The position numbers were made by a program, and so were the translations under genes. Source: Gammaproteobacteria bacterium (GTDB taxonomy: Bacteria; Pseudomonadota; Gammaproteobacteria; Magnimaribacterales; Magnimaribacteraceae). Taken from it: DNA of 56,974 nt. The notes beneath the pieces were generated by a model. The model was not told where the DNA came from. It saw only the letters and a program-made list of their open reading frames with translations, and ran no database searches. Where the stretch lies: NCBI GenBank assembly GCA_015660645.1, contig DQKS01000042.1:1-56974 (forward strand), given 5' to 3'. Positions 42,780 to 51,560 of the stretch are shown piece by piece; the first letter of the stretch is position 1, and each line of letters begins with the position of its first letter.

Positions 42780-42843
42780 AAGTAGAAATGCAAATTATTA
42801 ACAAAAATGGCATAATTGCACTACTTAAGAAAGGGGAGATATT

Positions 42844-43419
42844 ATGTTAAAACAAGCAACATTTACTGAGATGCTAAATGGTACTGAAGAAGATTATGCA
42901 ATCATAGGAGAACACTTTGCAGATTTTGCTAAAGGGTTGCCAGATAGAGTCCTTAAGCATTTATCAATTCTAGAAGGCGATACGGGTGGCTTTGCTGTTG
43001 ATCGTCTTACTCACTGTGTTCAAACTGCAACTAGAGCTTATAGGGATGGTAGAGACGAAGAATACGTAGTTTGCGCTTTATTGCACGATATTGGAGATAC
43101 AATCGCAACCGCGAATCACGCAGATCTTGCAGCAACCATGTTGCAACCGTTTGTTTCTGAAAAGAATTATTGGATAGTTAAACATCACGGGATATTTCAA
43201 GGTTACTATTTCTGGGAATATCTAGGTTTAGATAAAAATACTAGAGATCAGTTTAAAGAAAGTGAGCACTGGAAAGATTGTGCTGAATTTTGTGCAAAGT
43301 ACGATCAAAATTCTTTTGACCCTGAATACGATAATATGTCTCTAGATGAGTTTGAACCTATGGTTAGAAACGTATTCTCAAAACCTAAAAATTCTCCGTA
43401 TATTAGAACTGAATCCTAA
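42844..43419 (+). CDS. HD-domain protein, PhnZ/MIOX-like metal pattern
   Basis: The protein has 191 residues with a good AGGGGAG ribosome site. Ligand positions are His57 (LTHC), His81-Asp82 (LLHDIG), His92 (NHAD), His114/His115 (VKHHG) and Asp154 (KYDQ). Plain HD phosphohydrolases need H-HD-D only; the two further histidines give the six-ligand di-iron pattern of mixed-valent oxygenases such as PhnZ and myo-inositol oxygenase. It therefore may cleave a C-P or C-C bond oxidatively, or be a phosphohydrolase. No phn genes are adjacent. It lies 15 bases before the GH3 gene, so the two are probably co-transcribed. Confidence 0.8.
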   Translation: MLKQATFTEMLNGTEEDYAIIGEHFADFAKGLPDRVLKHLSILEGDTGGFAVDRLTHCVQTATRAYRDGRDEEYVVCALLHDIGDTIATANHADLAATMLQPFVSEKNYWIVKHHGIFQGYYFWEYLGLDKNTRDQFKESEHWKDCAEFCAKYDQNSFDPEYDNMSLDEFEPMVRNVFSKPKNSPYIRTES

Positions 43420-43434
43420 GAGCAGAATAATTCT

Positions 43435-45885
43435 ATGGATAGAATTGAAGCTCTAATTAAAGAACTAACACTCGAAGAAAAAGTTTCCATACTTTCAGGT
43501 TCTGATGCTTGGCACTCTACGAGCGTAGAAAGACTTTCTTTACCAAGAATAAAAATGACGGATGGCCCTATTGGAGCTAGAGGCGACTCTGTTTCTGGGG
43601 CATCTGCAGCATGTTTTCCAAGCGCTATTTCCTTATCTTCAATGTGGGACCAGGAATCCATAGAAGAGATAGGAAAAGCTATTGGAAGGGAATCAAAGAG
43701 TAAAGATGCGGATGTTTTGTTGGGTCCTACTATCAATCTACACAGGCACCCACTGGGAGGCCGTCATTTTGAATGCTACTCTGAAGATCCTATATTAACG
43801 GGAAAGCTAGCTACTTCATATGTAAAAGGAGTTCAATCTGAAGGTGTTTCGGCTTGCCTTAAACATTTTGTGGGCAATGATACAGAATTTCAAAGGCACT
43901 TTATTAGTTCGAATATTTCTGACAGGGTCTTGAGAGAAATGTACCTTCTGCCTTTTGAAATGGGTGTAAAACAAGGTGGAGCTTTATCTGTAATGTCAGC
44001 TTACAATAAATTGAATAATACCTTTTGCAGTTCAGATGAAGGTTTGTTGATAGATATTCTAAAAGAAGAATGGAGTTTTCCAGGATTTGTTGTAAGCGAT
44101 TGGGGTGCGGCGTTAGATACAGTAGGCAATGCAAATGGAGGCTTGGATTTAGAGATGCCAGGACCTGCTAAATCTTGGGGAAAAAACCTTATTAAAGCAG
44201 TAGAAGATTCTAAAGTTAATGAGGAAATAATTGATGATAAAGTTAGAAGGATTTTAAGAGTTGCAGAATTTACAGGTCGTTTAGATAACCCTGAAGAACG
44301 AGAAGAGAAAAGTTCAGATTTACCTGAAGATAGAAAATGTATTAGAAGAAGTGCTTCGGAGGGAATGGTTCTACTTAAAAATACTAATTTATTACCGCTT
44401 AATAAAGATAATATTAAGAAACTCGCTGTCATTGGTCCCAATGCGAAGAAAGGACAATATTTAGGGGGAGGAAGTGCAGCTCTAAAAGCACATTATGTTG
44501 TTCATCCGTTAGAAGGAATCCGAAATGCTGTAGAGGATCGTGTTGAAGTTTCATATGCGCAAGGCTGTCATACTCATAAATTTCTTCCCGCAATAGATAG
44601 TGAATTACTTACAACTGATAAAAATACGGAGAAAGGTTTTAAAGTAGAGTTTTATGAAGATCAAGATTTTAATGAAAATCCAGTTGCAATTGAATACATG
44701 GCAGGCAATAAATTCTGGGCCTTAGGAGGGTTTGGTCTTAATGTAATTTCTAAAATGGAAAAACCTTCTCTCTCTGTCAGGTTCTCGGGCAAGTTGGAAG
44801 CAAATATTTCCGGTACCCATGAATTTGAAATATACAGTATTGGTCCTTCTAGAATGAAACTTAACGGAGAAGTAATTATAGATAATTGGACTTCGCAGGA
44901 GCCTGGCGAAACATTCTTTTCAATGGGAAACGCTCCAAAACAAGCCTCCCATGAATTAGAAGAAGGTCAGATCTATGATTTAGAGATTGAATATCAATGG
45001 TCGGGAAGATTCCCGGCTGTAGGCATAGGCATGCTACCTCCTGACCCTTACGATTTAATGGAAGAAGCTACGGTTTTAGCTAAAGATTCTGATGCTGTTA
45101 TCTTAATTGTTGGCACTAACTCTGATTGGGAAACAGAGGGAAATGACAGAGAAAATCTAGAATTACCAAATAGGCAAAACGAACTTATTAGAGAAGTGTG
45201 TAAGGCTAACCCGAACACAGTGGTTGTTATGAATACGGGGTCACCTTGTACAATGCCATGGAATGAAGAGGCTAAGGCCATTCTTCAATGTTGGTTTCCT
45301 GGTCAAGAATTTGGTAACTCTTTATCCGATATTATTTTTGGTGATGTAAATCCATCAGGAAAATTACCTACAACTTTTCCTAAGCAATTAGAAGATACTC
45401 CTGCCTTTGCACATTACCCAGGAAAAGACTTGCAAATGGATTATTTGGAAGGTCTCTACATAGGTTATCGATGGTATGAAAAAGAAAATATTGAACCCTT
45501 ATATCCTTTTGGCCACGGCCTTTCTTATACCGCATATGCTTATGCAAACTTACGAATCGTACCTCCTAAAGGTGCTGGAGCTGTTGTGGCTTTCGAGTTG
45601 GAAGTTTCTAATATTGGCGATAGAGCAGGAAAAGAGGTTGTTCAATGTTACGTAGGTCTTAAAAATTCAAATATCGATAGACCTTTAAAAGAACTAAAAG
45701 CTTTTAAAAAGGTAGAACTCAAACCATCAGAAACTAAAGTTTGTTCTTTTGAGCTAACCGAGAAAGATTTATCTTACTGGGATGAAGAAGAGAAATGTTG
45801 GAAGGTGGAATCAAATGAATACTCAATATTGGTTGGGAGCTCTTCAGCCAATATAGAGCTCCAAACTTCTGTTTGGTTGGGATAA
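43435..45885 (+). CDS. Glycoside hydrolase family 3 beta-glucosidase with PA14 insert
   Basis: The protein has 816 residues and no signal peptide, so it is cytoplasmic. The GH3 (alpha/beta)8 domain spans 1-270: KHFVGND at 143-149, and SDWGA with the nucleophile Asp222 at 221-225. The second domain (about 320-400 and 540-690) is interrupted by a PA14-like beta-domain at about 400-540 (GFKVEFYEDQDF, then FSGKLEANISGTHEFEIYS). A fibronectin-III-like C-terminal domain (EVSNIGDRAGKEVVQCYVG) ends it. The order matches beta-glucosidases of the K. marxianus BglI type, where PA14 shapes substrate access. It releases terminal sugars from oligosaccharides or glycosides that would be imported by the nearby GPH symporters. 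Confidence 0.93.
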   Translation: MDRIEALIKELTLEEKVSILSGSDAWHSTSVERLSLPRIKMTDGPIGARGDSVSGASAACFPSAISLSSMWDQESIEEIGKAIGRESKSKDADVLLGPTINLHRHPLGGRHFECYSEDPILTGKLATSYVKGVQSEGVSACLKHFVGNDTEFQRHFISSNISDRVLREMYLLPFEMGVKQGGALSVMSAYNKLNNTFCSSDEGLLIDILKEEWSFPGFVVSDWGAALDTVGNANGGLDLEMPGPAKSWGKNLIKAVEDSKVNEEIIDDKVRRILRVAEFTGRLDNPEEREEKSSDLPEDRKCIRRSASEGMVLLKNTNLLPLNKDNIKKLAVIGPNAKKGQYLGGGSAALKAHYVVHPLEGIRNAVEDRVEVSYAQGCHTHKFLPAIDSELLTTDKNTEKGFKVEFYEDQDFNENPVAIEYMAGNKFWALGGFGLNVISKMEKPSLSVRFSGKLEANISGTHEFEIYSIGPSRMKLNGEVIIDNWTSQEPGETFFSMGNAPKQASHELEEGQIYDLEIEYQWSGRFPAVGIGMLPPDPYDLMEEATVLAKDSDAVILIVGTNSDWETEGNDRENLELPNRQNELIREVCKANPNTVVVMNTGSPCTMPWNEEAKAILQCWFPGQEFGNSLSDIIFGDVNPSGKLPTTFPKQLEDTPAFAHYPGKDLQMDYLEGLYIGYRWYEKENIEPLYPFGHGLSYTAYAYANLRIVPPKGAGAVVAFELEVSNIGDRAGKEVVQCYVGLKNSNIDRPLKELKAFKKVELKPSETKVCSFELTEKDLSYWDEEEKCWKVESNEYSILVGSSSANIELQTSVWLG

Positions 45886-45889
45886 AAAA

Positions 45890-46798
45890 TTAGACTTTTT
45901 TAGGTGCTCCTTTTTCGGCAACTTCTTCATCGTGATATTTTTTACTTTCTACCAGTTCAGGAATGAGTTGATCGAGTTGCTCTAGCGTCCATAAATCATC
46001 AGTTGTATAAGATTTTATAATTGCAGGTTGCTGCATAATTCCAAGAATTCCTCCTTGAGAGTGAATAATTTGAGAGGTGATTTCATTTGCAGCTTCAGTG
46101 CATAACCATACTACAACTGGAGCTATTTGCTCTGGTCCTTGAGTCCAATCATTTTCGTCATACTTTCTTCCAGCTGCTTCGATCAAATCAATAGTTAATC
46201 TTGTTGCAGCTCCTGGTGATATGGTATTTACCGTGCATTTATATTTAGCTACTTCTAACGCTAGTGATCTTGTAAAGCCTGCAATTCCAGCTTTAGCAGC
46301 ACCATAATTAACTTGCCCAAAATTTCCAAAAAGGCCAGAAACAGATGACATGTTTATTATTCTGCAATTCATTCTATTAGTGTCTCTAATATGCCTAACA
46401 AGGGGTCTTGTGCAGTTGTAGTGACCTTTTAAGTGCACTTCCATAATTGCATCCCAATCACTTTCTTCCATGTTATAGAGAGTTCTATCTCTTAAAATGC
46501 CGGCATTATTGATGAGAATATCTACTCCTTCAAAGGCATCAATTGCTGATTGAAAAATATTATTTCCTCCTTCCACAGTACTTACCGAGTCATAGTTTGC
46601 AACTGCTTCAGATCCTAGTTCTTTAATTTCTTGCACAACTTCATCTGCTACTCTACCGCCCCCAGATCCGTCTCTAGCTCCTCCTAGATCATTTACAACA
46701 ATGCTTGCTCCTTCTTTCGCTAGGTATAAGCAAATTTCCTTTCCAATGCCTCTTCCTGCACCAGTTACAATTGCTACTTTCCCATTTAATGTTGACAT
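45890..46798 (-). CDS. SDR family oxidoreductase (MFE-2 hydroxyacyl-CoA dehydrogenase-like)
   Basis: The protein has 302 residues. TGAGRGIG at 12-19, the long loop NDLGGARDGSGGG after beta-2, NNAGILRDRTL at about 92-102, the catalytic serine in INMSSVSGLFG and Y-x-x-x-K in NYGAAKAG are those of the (3R)-hydroxyacyl-CoA dehydrogenase domain of peroxisomal multifunctional enzyme 2 and bacterial relatives. It likely oxidises a hydroxyacyl-CoA or a steroid-like acyl chain with NAD. The C-terminal 50 residues (IKSYTTDDLWTLEQLDQL) are as usual in this group. It is convergent with the GH3 gene with 4 bases between stops, and divergent from the symporter at 46949. Confidence 0.87.
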   Translation of the reverse strand: MSTLNGKVAIVTGAGRGIGKEICLYLAKEGASIVVNDLGGARDGSGGGRVADEVVQEIKELGSEAVANYDSVSTVEGGNNIFQSAIDAFEGVDILINNAGILRDRTLYNMEESDWDAIMEVHLKGHYNCTRPLVRHIRDTNRMNCRIINMSSVSGLFGNFGQVNYGAAKAGIAGFTRSLALEVAKYKCTVNTISPGAATRLTIDLIEAAGRKYDENDWTQGPEQIAPVVVWLCTEAANEITSQIIHSQGGILGIMQQPAIIKSYTTDDLWTLEQLDQLIPELVESKKYHDEEVAEKGAPKKV

Positions 46799-46948
46799 AA
46801 ATTTACCTTTCTTATTTTATTTAATTCGTAGTAGTAATATAACAAAGAGAAATGGTATTGTGTAAGACTGTAGTTAAATCATATTTATAATTTCTTAGTA
46901 TTTATGGTTTTGACTTCACTATAAAATATTTATTAAGGAGACAATTGA

Positions 46949-48388
46949 GTGACAGAAGGAGATATTAGAGCTCACAAAGCAAGTCCGTTTACTCAATTTT
47001 ATTATGGATTTGGATCTATATCCGTAGGTATAAAAAATAATCTCCTAGGGACTTTCCTTCTTATTTACTACAACCAAGTCTTAGGGCTCCCTGCAAGCTT
47101 GGCAGTCATAGCTATATCCATTGCATTAGTATTTGATGCTATAACAGATCCTTTAATTGGTATGTGGTCTGACAGGACAAACACTAGATGGGGAAGAAGA
47201 CATCCTTTTATGTATCTGTCTATCATCCCATTTTCTGTATCTTATTATTTTATACTCACCAATCCAGGCGATATAACAGAAGGGGCTTTATTCTTAAGGT
47301 TAGTTTTTTGGTTAATTGTCTTAAGAATGTCAATGACGCTTTTTGAGGTTCCAAGAGGGGCTTTAGCCCCAGAGTTATCCAAAGACTATGATCAACGCAA
47401 TAGATTGGCTGCTTTGGGCATGATGTTTGGTTGGATCGGGGGAGGAGGCATTGATTATTTAGCAAAAAAATACATGCTTACATCCTTCGTAGATCTTGAA
47501 GGCTATCAGATCTTGGCCTTTTGGGGTGGCATAGGGATTTTTATAGGTGCTGCTGTATCTTGTATAGGAACTCATAGAAATATTCCTGACTTGTACAAGC
47601 CTCCACCGAGATCTTTAAATATAGGAGACTTTTTTCGGGAAGCAATAGAGACTCTTTCTAATAAATCCTGGATAGTTTTATTTTTCTCTGGAGTTTTTTA
47701 TGCTCTTTTGGTTGGCTTAGAATCAGGAGTCGGGACCTATTACAACGAATTTTTCTGGCAATGGGACCCTGCAGTTATTGCTCCTATGTCTTTGATAACA
47801 GTTATCTCAGTTATCAGTCTCGTATTCTTTGCTCCGTTTATAGCTTATGGTAGAAGTAAAAAAAATATAGCTGTAAGTATCTTTATTTTTACAATAATAG
47901 TTGGACCATTGCCTCCTGCTTTAAGACTCCTAGATCTCTATTATGGTACAAATCTTCTTCCAGGTAACGGAACGGATGCTCTTTGGTATTTTCTGGCTGC
48001 TCACGGAGCTTTAATGGCATCTCTGGGAGCTCTAGGTTTTGTTTTTATTGGTTCCATGTCGATGGATGTTGTCGAGGAGGTTGAGAAGAAAACAGATAGA
48101 AGAGAAGAAGGCTTGCTAGGTACAGTGAGCTCTTTTGTTCATAAGCTTGTTGGAGCAGGTGGAGTTTTGTTATCAGGTATCATCTTAACAGTTTCTGGGT
48201 TTGATGATCCAACCGTCAGTCTTGCAGATAAATACGGTGGTGACGTTATAAATAAATTTGTTTTCATACATCTAATAATAGGGGCATCTCTTCCTTTCAT
48301 TTCAACGTTGCTTGTTCTTATGTATGACATAGACAGGACTAAGCATAATGTGCATGTCTCAGATCTAGGTTATGTCGACGAGGAGTAA
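46949..48388 (+). CDS. Sugar:cation symporter, GPH family (MFS), second
   Basis: The protein has 479 residues and starts at GTG 46949 with AAGGAG eight bases upstream. It has 12 hydrophobic helices. The N-terminal FYYGFGSISVGIKNN and the loop motif ITDPLIGMWSDRTNTRWGRR (with HP following) are GPH signatures. It imports a sugar or glycoside with a cation. It is the close paralogue of the symporter at 49248; the two share the sequence FGSIS-x-GIKNN and the loop RWGRRHPFMY. The rhomboid gene starts at its stop codon (TAATG), so the two are translated together. Confidence 0.9.
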   Translation: MTEGDIRAHKASPFTQFYYGFGSISVGIKNNLLGTFLLIYYNQVLGLPASLAVIAISIALVFDAITDPLIGMWSDRTNTRWGRRHPFMYLSIIPFSVSYYFILTNPGDITEGALFLRLVFWLIVLRMSMTLFEVPRGALAPELSKDYDQRNRLAALGMMFGWIGGGGIDYLAKKYMLTSFVDLEGYQILAFWGGIGIFIGAAVSCIGTHRNIPDLYKPPPRSLNIGDFFREAIETLSNKSWIVLFFSGVFYALLVGLESGVGTYYNEFFWQWDPAVIAPMSLITVISVISLVFFAPFIAYGRSKKNIAVSIFIFTIIVGPLPPALRLLDLYYGTNLLPGNGTDALWYFLAAHGALMASLGALGFVFIGSMSMDVVEEVEKKTDRREEGLLGTVSSFVHKLVGAGGVLLSGIILTVSGFDDPTVSLADKYGGDVINKFVFIHLIIGASLPFISTLLVLMYDIDRTKHNVHVSDLGYVDEE

Positions 48389-49179
48389 TGTTTTTCTTTC
48401 CTTTTTCTGACGATAATCCAGCAACTAATCGCCCCATTGTTTGTTATTTATTAATAGGTATATCCTGTTTTATTTTCCTGTGGCAAGCCACCTTGCCCAC
48501 TGACTTAAATAACAATGCTATTTATAATTTTGGCGTTGTTCCTGCTGCTTTATTAGGAGAGAAGGAAGCTTATATTCCGTCTTTTTTAACAATTTTCTCT
48601 TCAATGTTTATGCACGGGGGATGGATGCATCTCATTGGTAACATGCTTTTCCTTTGGATTTTTGGTGATAATGTTGAAGATAGTATGGGTAAAGTTAAAT
48701 TTATCTGTTTTTATTTATTGTCTGGTATTGCCGCTGCTCTTTTACAAGCAATAATAGATCCTACCTCCGAAATACCAATGATAGGTGCTAGTGGAGCGAT
48801 TGCAGGAGTACTGGGTGCTTATTTAATTCTCTATCCTAGAGCTAATGTAAATGTCTTATTTTGGTTAATAATTTTTATAACTGTTATAAGGGTTCCAGCT
48901 TTTATCGTTCTAGGCGTATGGATCATTAGTCAGTTTTTTAGTGCTTCATTTACCGGTGACGGTGTTGGTGTTGCTTACTTTGCACACATAGGAGGTTTTA
49001 TTGCAGGAGCTTTATTGATAGCATTCTTTAAAGATCCCCATGTTAAGTTATTTAGTCAACCCCAAACTAAAGCATTTAAGACTATTAATTTGGATATGAA
49101 AGACCTCGTTAGTTTAAATAAGAAAACTTCGTTTATGGATGACTTTATAGAAGACGCTGAAAACAAGAAAAGACATTGA
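48388..49179 (+). CDS. Rhomboid family intramembrane serine protease
   Basis: The protein has 263 residues with six to seven hydrophobic helices. HGGWMHLIGNMLFLWIFG at 76-93 is the L1-helix-2 motif with His76, His81 and Asn85; Ser135 in GASGAIAG is the nucleophile and His200 in AHIGGFIAG the catalytic base. A cytoplasmic tail of about 50 residues follows. It cleaves transmembrane substrates, as do GlpG and AarA, and the Asn/Ser/His layout is complete. It overlaps the upstream symporter by one base and is 68 bases before the next symporter. A protease between two transporters suggests that it may act on envelope proteins of the same transcript; that is inference. Confidence 0.9.
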   Translation: MFFFPFSDDNPATNRPIVCYLLIGISCFIFLWQATLPTDLNNNAIYNFGVVPAALLGEKEAYIPSFLTIFSSMFMHGGWMHLIGNMLFLWIFGDNVEDSMGKVKFICFYLLSGIAAALLQAIIDPTSEIPMIGASGAIAGVLGAYLILYPRANVNVLFWLIIFITVIRVPAFIVLGVWIISQFFSASFTGDGVGVAYFAHIGGFIAGALLIAFFKDPHVKLFSQPQTKAFKTINLDMKDLVSLNKKTSFMDDFIEDAENKKRH

Positions 49180-49247
49180 AATAACCTTAGGTCTTTACTT
49201 TTTTTTAAGTTATCTTGATGCTGCATTAAAAAGGGAGATAGTTGGCC

Positions 49248-50726
49248 ATGGAAGAAGTAGCTCAAAAATCTAAATTAAATTTTAGAACTAAATTTTTTTA
49301 TGGATTTGGTTCAATTTCCTTTGGTATTAAGAATAACGGCTTTAGTTATTTTGTTCTTTTTGTTTATAGTCAAGTTTTAGGTCTTTCACCACTATTAGCA
49401 GGAGTTGCATTAAATATTGTGTTGATAGTAGATGCCATAACAGATCCGCTGGTTGGGTATTATTCTGATAGAACGAGGTCAAGATGGGGAAGAAGGCATC
49501 CTTTTATGTATGCTGCTGCAATACCTGTAGCAGTTACTTATTACTTTTTGTGGACTCCTCCGAGCGACCTCAGTCAAATGCAATTATTTTCTTATCTTTT
49601 AATATGTGCAATTATTATTAGGGTTTTTATTACTTTCTATGAAGTGCCGTCTGTTTCTCTCGGCCCTGAACTAACTGATAATTACGTTGATAGAACGTCT
49701 TTAATGTCATTTAGGTACTTCTTTGGGTGGTTTGGTGGTCTAACAACTTATAACTTGGTTTGGTTTTGGTTCGGACCGCAAAATGTAACTGCACAGTATG
49801 CAGATGGAAGGTTTAATCCAGAAGCTTGGTCAGATTATGGTTTTGTTGCTGCTGTTCTTATATTCATTGGCATTGTGGTTACCAGTTTAGGAACGCATAG
49901 ACATATACCTGAATTAATCGAACCTCCCGAGATAAAAAAAGCAGGCATAAAAGTAGTTTTCATGGAATTAAAAGAAACGCTACTCTCAAACAGATCTTAC
50001 ATGTTTTTATTTTTCTCAGGTTTACTTGCTGCTGTGGCAGGCGGCATAGAAGCGGCTTTTGCTGTTTACTTTGATAGTTATTTCTGGGGACTGAGCTCAG
50101 ATCAAATGCTCACAAGAGGATTGTGTCTTTATTTATCGCCAATAATAGCTATTTTTGCTGCACCACTTTTATCAGATAAATTTGGAAAAAAGAAAACTGT
50201 TATGTCTGTTTGGGCATTCCAAATAATTTTTGCAGCACTGCCCTTCGCCCTTCGTTATTTAGATTTAACCACGGGTTCTTCATTTTTCCCTTCAAATGAT
50301 AGTAGTTGGTTACTAACAGTTCTTTGTATACATGTAGTTATTAATGTTACGTGTGGAATTATAGTATTTGCAACTTTATCATCTATGTTGATGGATTTAG
50401 TTGAAGAGATTCAACTACAAACAGGGAGAAGAGAAGAGGGTGTATTATTTTCTGCGAGAAGTTTTGCAGACAAAGCGGTAAGTGGTTTTGGTCTAACTTT
50501 TGCAGGTATAATTCTTGAGATTATTTCTTTTCCAAGAGGAGTAGCAACCGGTGAAGTACCAACTGAAATTCTTGCCTCATTGGCCTTGTGGTACATACCA
50601 ATCTGCATCATTGCATTTGGTGGCGCCATGTCTTTAGTAACAGGGTATACGCTAACTAGAAACGAACATGAAGAAAATGCAGCAAATCCTGATACAAAGG
50701 TATGGAAAGCTGGAGAAGATGTTTAG
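49248..50726 (+). CDS. Sugar:cation symporter, GPH family (MFS), third
   Basis: ATG 49248 (492 residues) is preferred; a TTG at 49242 in the same frame is possible, since AGGGAG lies at 49232-49237. It has 12 helices, beginning FFYGFGSISFGIKNN and continuing with ITDPLVGYYSDRTRSRWGRR before HPFMY, nearly the same as the symporter at 46949, so the pair arose by tandem duplication with the rhomboid gene now between. The C-terminus is a short polar tail. It imports a sugar, glycoside or uronide; substrate not readable. The ogt-like gene overlaps its end. Confidence 0.9.
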   Translation: MEEVAQKSKLNFRTKFFYGFGSISFGIKNNGFSYFVLFVYSQVLGLSPLLAGVALNIVLIVDAITDPLVGYYSDRTRSRWGRRHPFMYAAAIPVAVTYYFLWTPPSDLSQMQLFSYLLICAIIIRVFITFYEVPSVSLGPELTDNYVDRTSLMSFRYFFGWFGGLTTYNLVWFWFGPQNVTAQYADGRFNPEAWSDYGFVAAVLIFIGIVVTSLGTHRHIPELIEPPEIKKAGIKVVFMELKETLLSNRSYMFLFFSGLLAAVAGGIEAAFAVYFDSYFWGLSSDQMLTRGLCLYLSPIIAIFAAPLLSDKFGKKKTVMSVWAFQIIFAALPFALRYLDLTTGSSFFPSNDSSWLLTVLCIHVVINVTCGIIVFATLSSMLMDLVEEIQLQTGRREEGVLFSARSFADKAVSGFGLTFAGIILEIISFPRGVATGEVPTEILASLALWYIPICIIAFGGAMSLVTGYTLTRNEHEENAANPDTKVWKAGEDV

Positions 50727-51202
50727 GAGATATTAGCATTTCAAAATTGTTTAGTAGAAATTATGAATCTCCCATAGGAAGTCTAGGTCTTCTTGCAGAC
50801 GAAGATTTTTTACTAGAAATAAGCTTACAAGGAATAGAATATTTGAGCTTAAAAGGAGAAAGATCTAACGGTAGATTCGCGAAAGAATTAATTGAATTGG
50901 ATGAATATTTTAAAGGTGAAAGAAAAAAATTTACCTTAAAGTACAAGGTTAACGCTTCTAATTTTGCAAACAAGGTATATAAAGAAATGGTAAGAATTCC
51001 ATATGGAAAAACCATTCCTTATTCAAAGCTAGCTTCTAATATAGGTAAAGAAAATGCTTATAGGGCAGTAGGAACCGCATGTGGAAAGAATAAACTACCT
51101 ATTATTATTCCTTGTCATAGAGTAGTAGCTAAGGATGGTTTGGGAGGTTTTGGAGGAGGTTTAGATTGTAAAAGATTTCTCCTTGAGCTAGAAACAAACT
51201 AA
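50702..51202 (+). CDS. ogt: Methylated-DNA-[protein]-cysteine S-methyltransferase
   Basis: The protein has 166 residues from ATG 50702. The suicide-cysteine motif is IPCHRVV at 136-142 (Cys138), preceded by RIPYGKTIPYSKLA (98-111) and RAVGTACGKN, and followed by GLGGFGGGLDCKRFLLELE, all of the Ogt/Ada family. It transfers the methyl of O6-methylguanine to its own cysteine. The start is doubtful: ATG 50702 lies inside the symporter and has no usable ribosome site, whereas AGGAGAT (50725-50731) is followed by TTG 50747 and by an ATT at 50738 in the same frame; either would still give a complete domain. Confidence 0.88.
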   Translation: MESWRRCLGDISISKLFSRNYESPIGSLGLLADEDFLLEISLQGIEYLSLKGERSNGRFAKELIELDEYFKGERKKFTLKYKVNASNFANKVYKEMVRIPYGKTIPYSKLASNIGKENAYRAVGTACGKNKLPIIIPCHRVVAKDGLGGFGGGLDCKRFLLELETN

Positions 51203-51228
51203 AATTACTTAATTAATTAGGAATTCTT

Positions 51229-51552
51229 ATGTCGGCATGTTCTTCAATAGAAACTAAACTCACACAAGAGCTTGAACCCAGCCATCTTGAAGTAATTAAT
51301 GAGAGTTACTTGCACAATGTCGAGCCCGGTAAAGAGTCTCATGTTCGTATTGTTATTGTTTCTCAGAAATTTAAAAATCTTAATCTAGTAAAAAGGCACC
51401 AATTAATTTATAAGCAAATAGACAATGAGCTTGAAGGTCCAATACATGCTATCTCACTTCATACATTTACAGATTCTGAGTGGAAAGAAAGAAATGAAAC
51501 TGCTCAAGAATCACCCGATTGTCTTGGGGGAATGAAAACAGAAGAAACTTAG
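51229..51552 (+). CDS. bolA: BolA family protein
   Basis: The protein has 107 residues. KLTQELEPSHLEVINESYLH at 9-28 is the BolA start, with the conserved H in SYLHNV, and FKNLNLVKRHQLIYKQI at about 47-63 is the class II KH-like helix with the conserved R-H. HAISLHTFTDSEW completes the sheet. BolA proteins bind monothiol glutaredoxin and act in iron-sulfur handling and cell shape. It overlaps no gene; trhO starts 8 bases later, so the two are probably co-transcribed. Confidence 0.9.
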   Translation: MSACSSIETKLTQELEPSHLEVINESYLHNVEPGKESHVRIVIVSQKFKNLNLVKRHQLIYKQIDNELEGPIHAISLHTFTDSEWKERNETAQESPDCLGGMKTEET

Positions 51553-51560
51553 GAAATCTA

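Noticed and set aside
44001-44441. A 146-codon minus frame inside the GH3 gene
   Set aside because: GH3 motifs establish the plus frame; this is antisense shadow.
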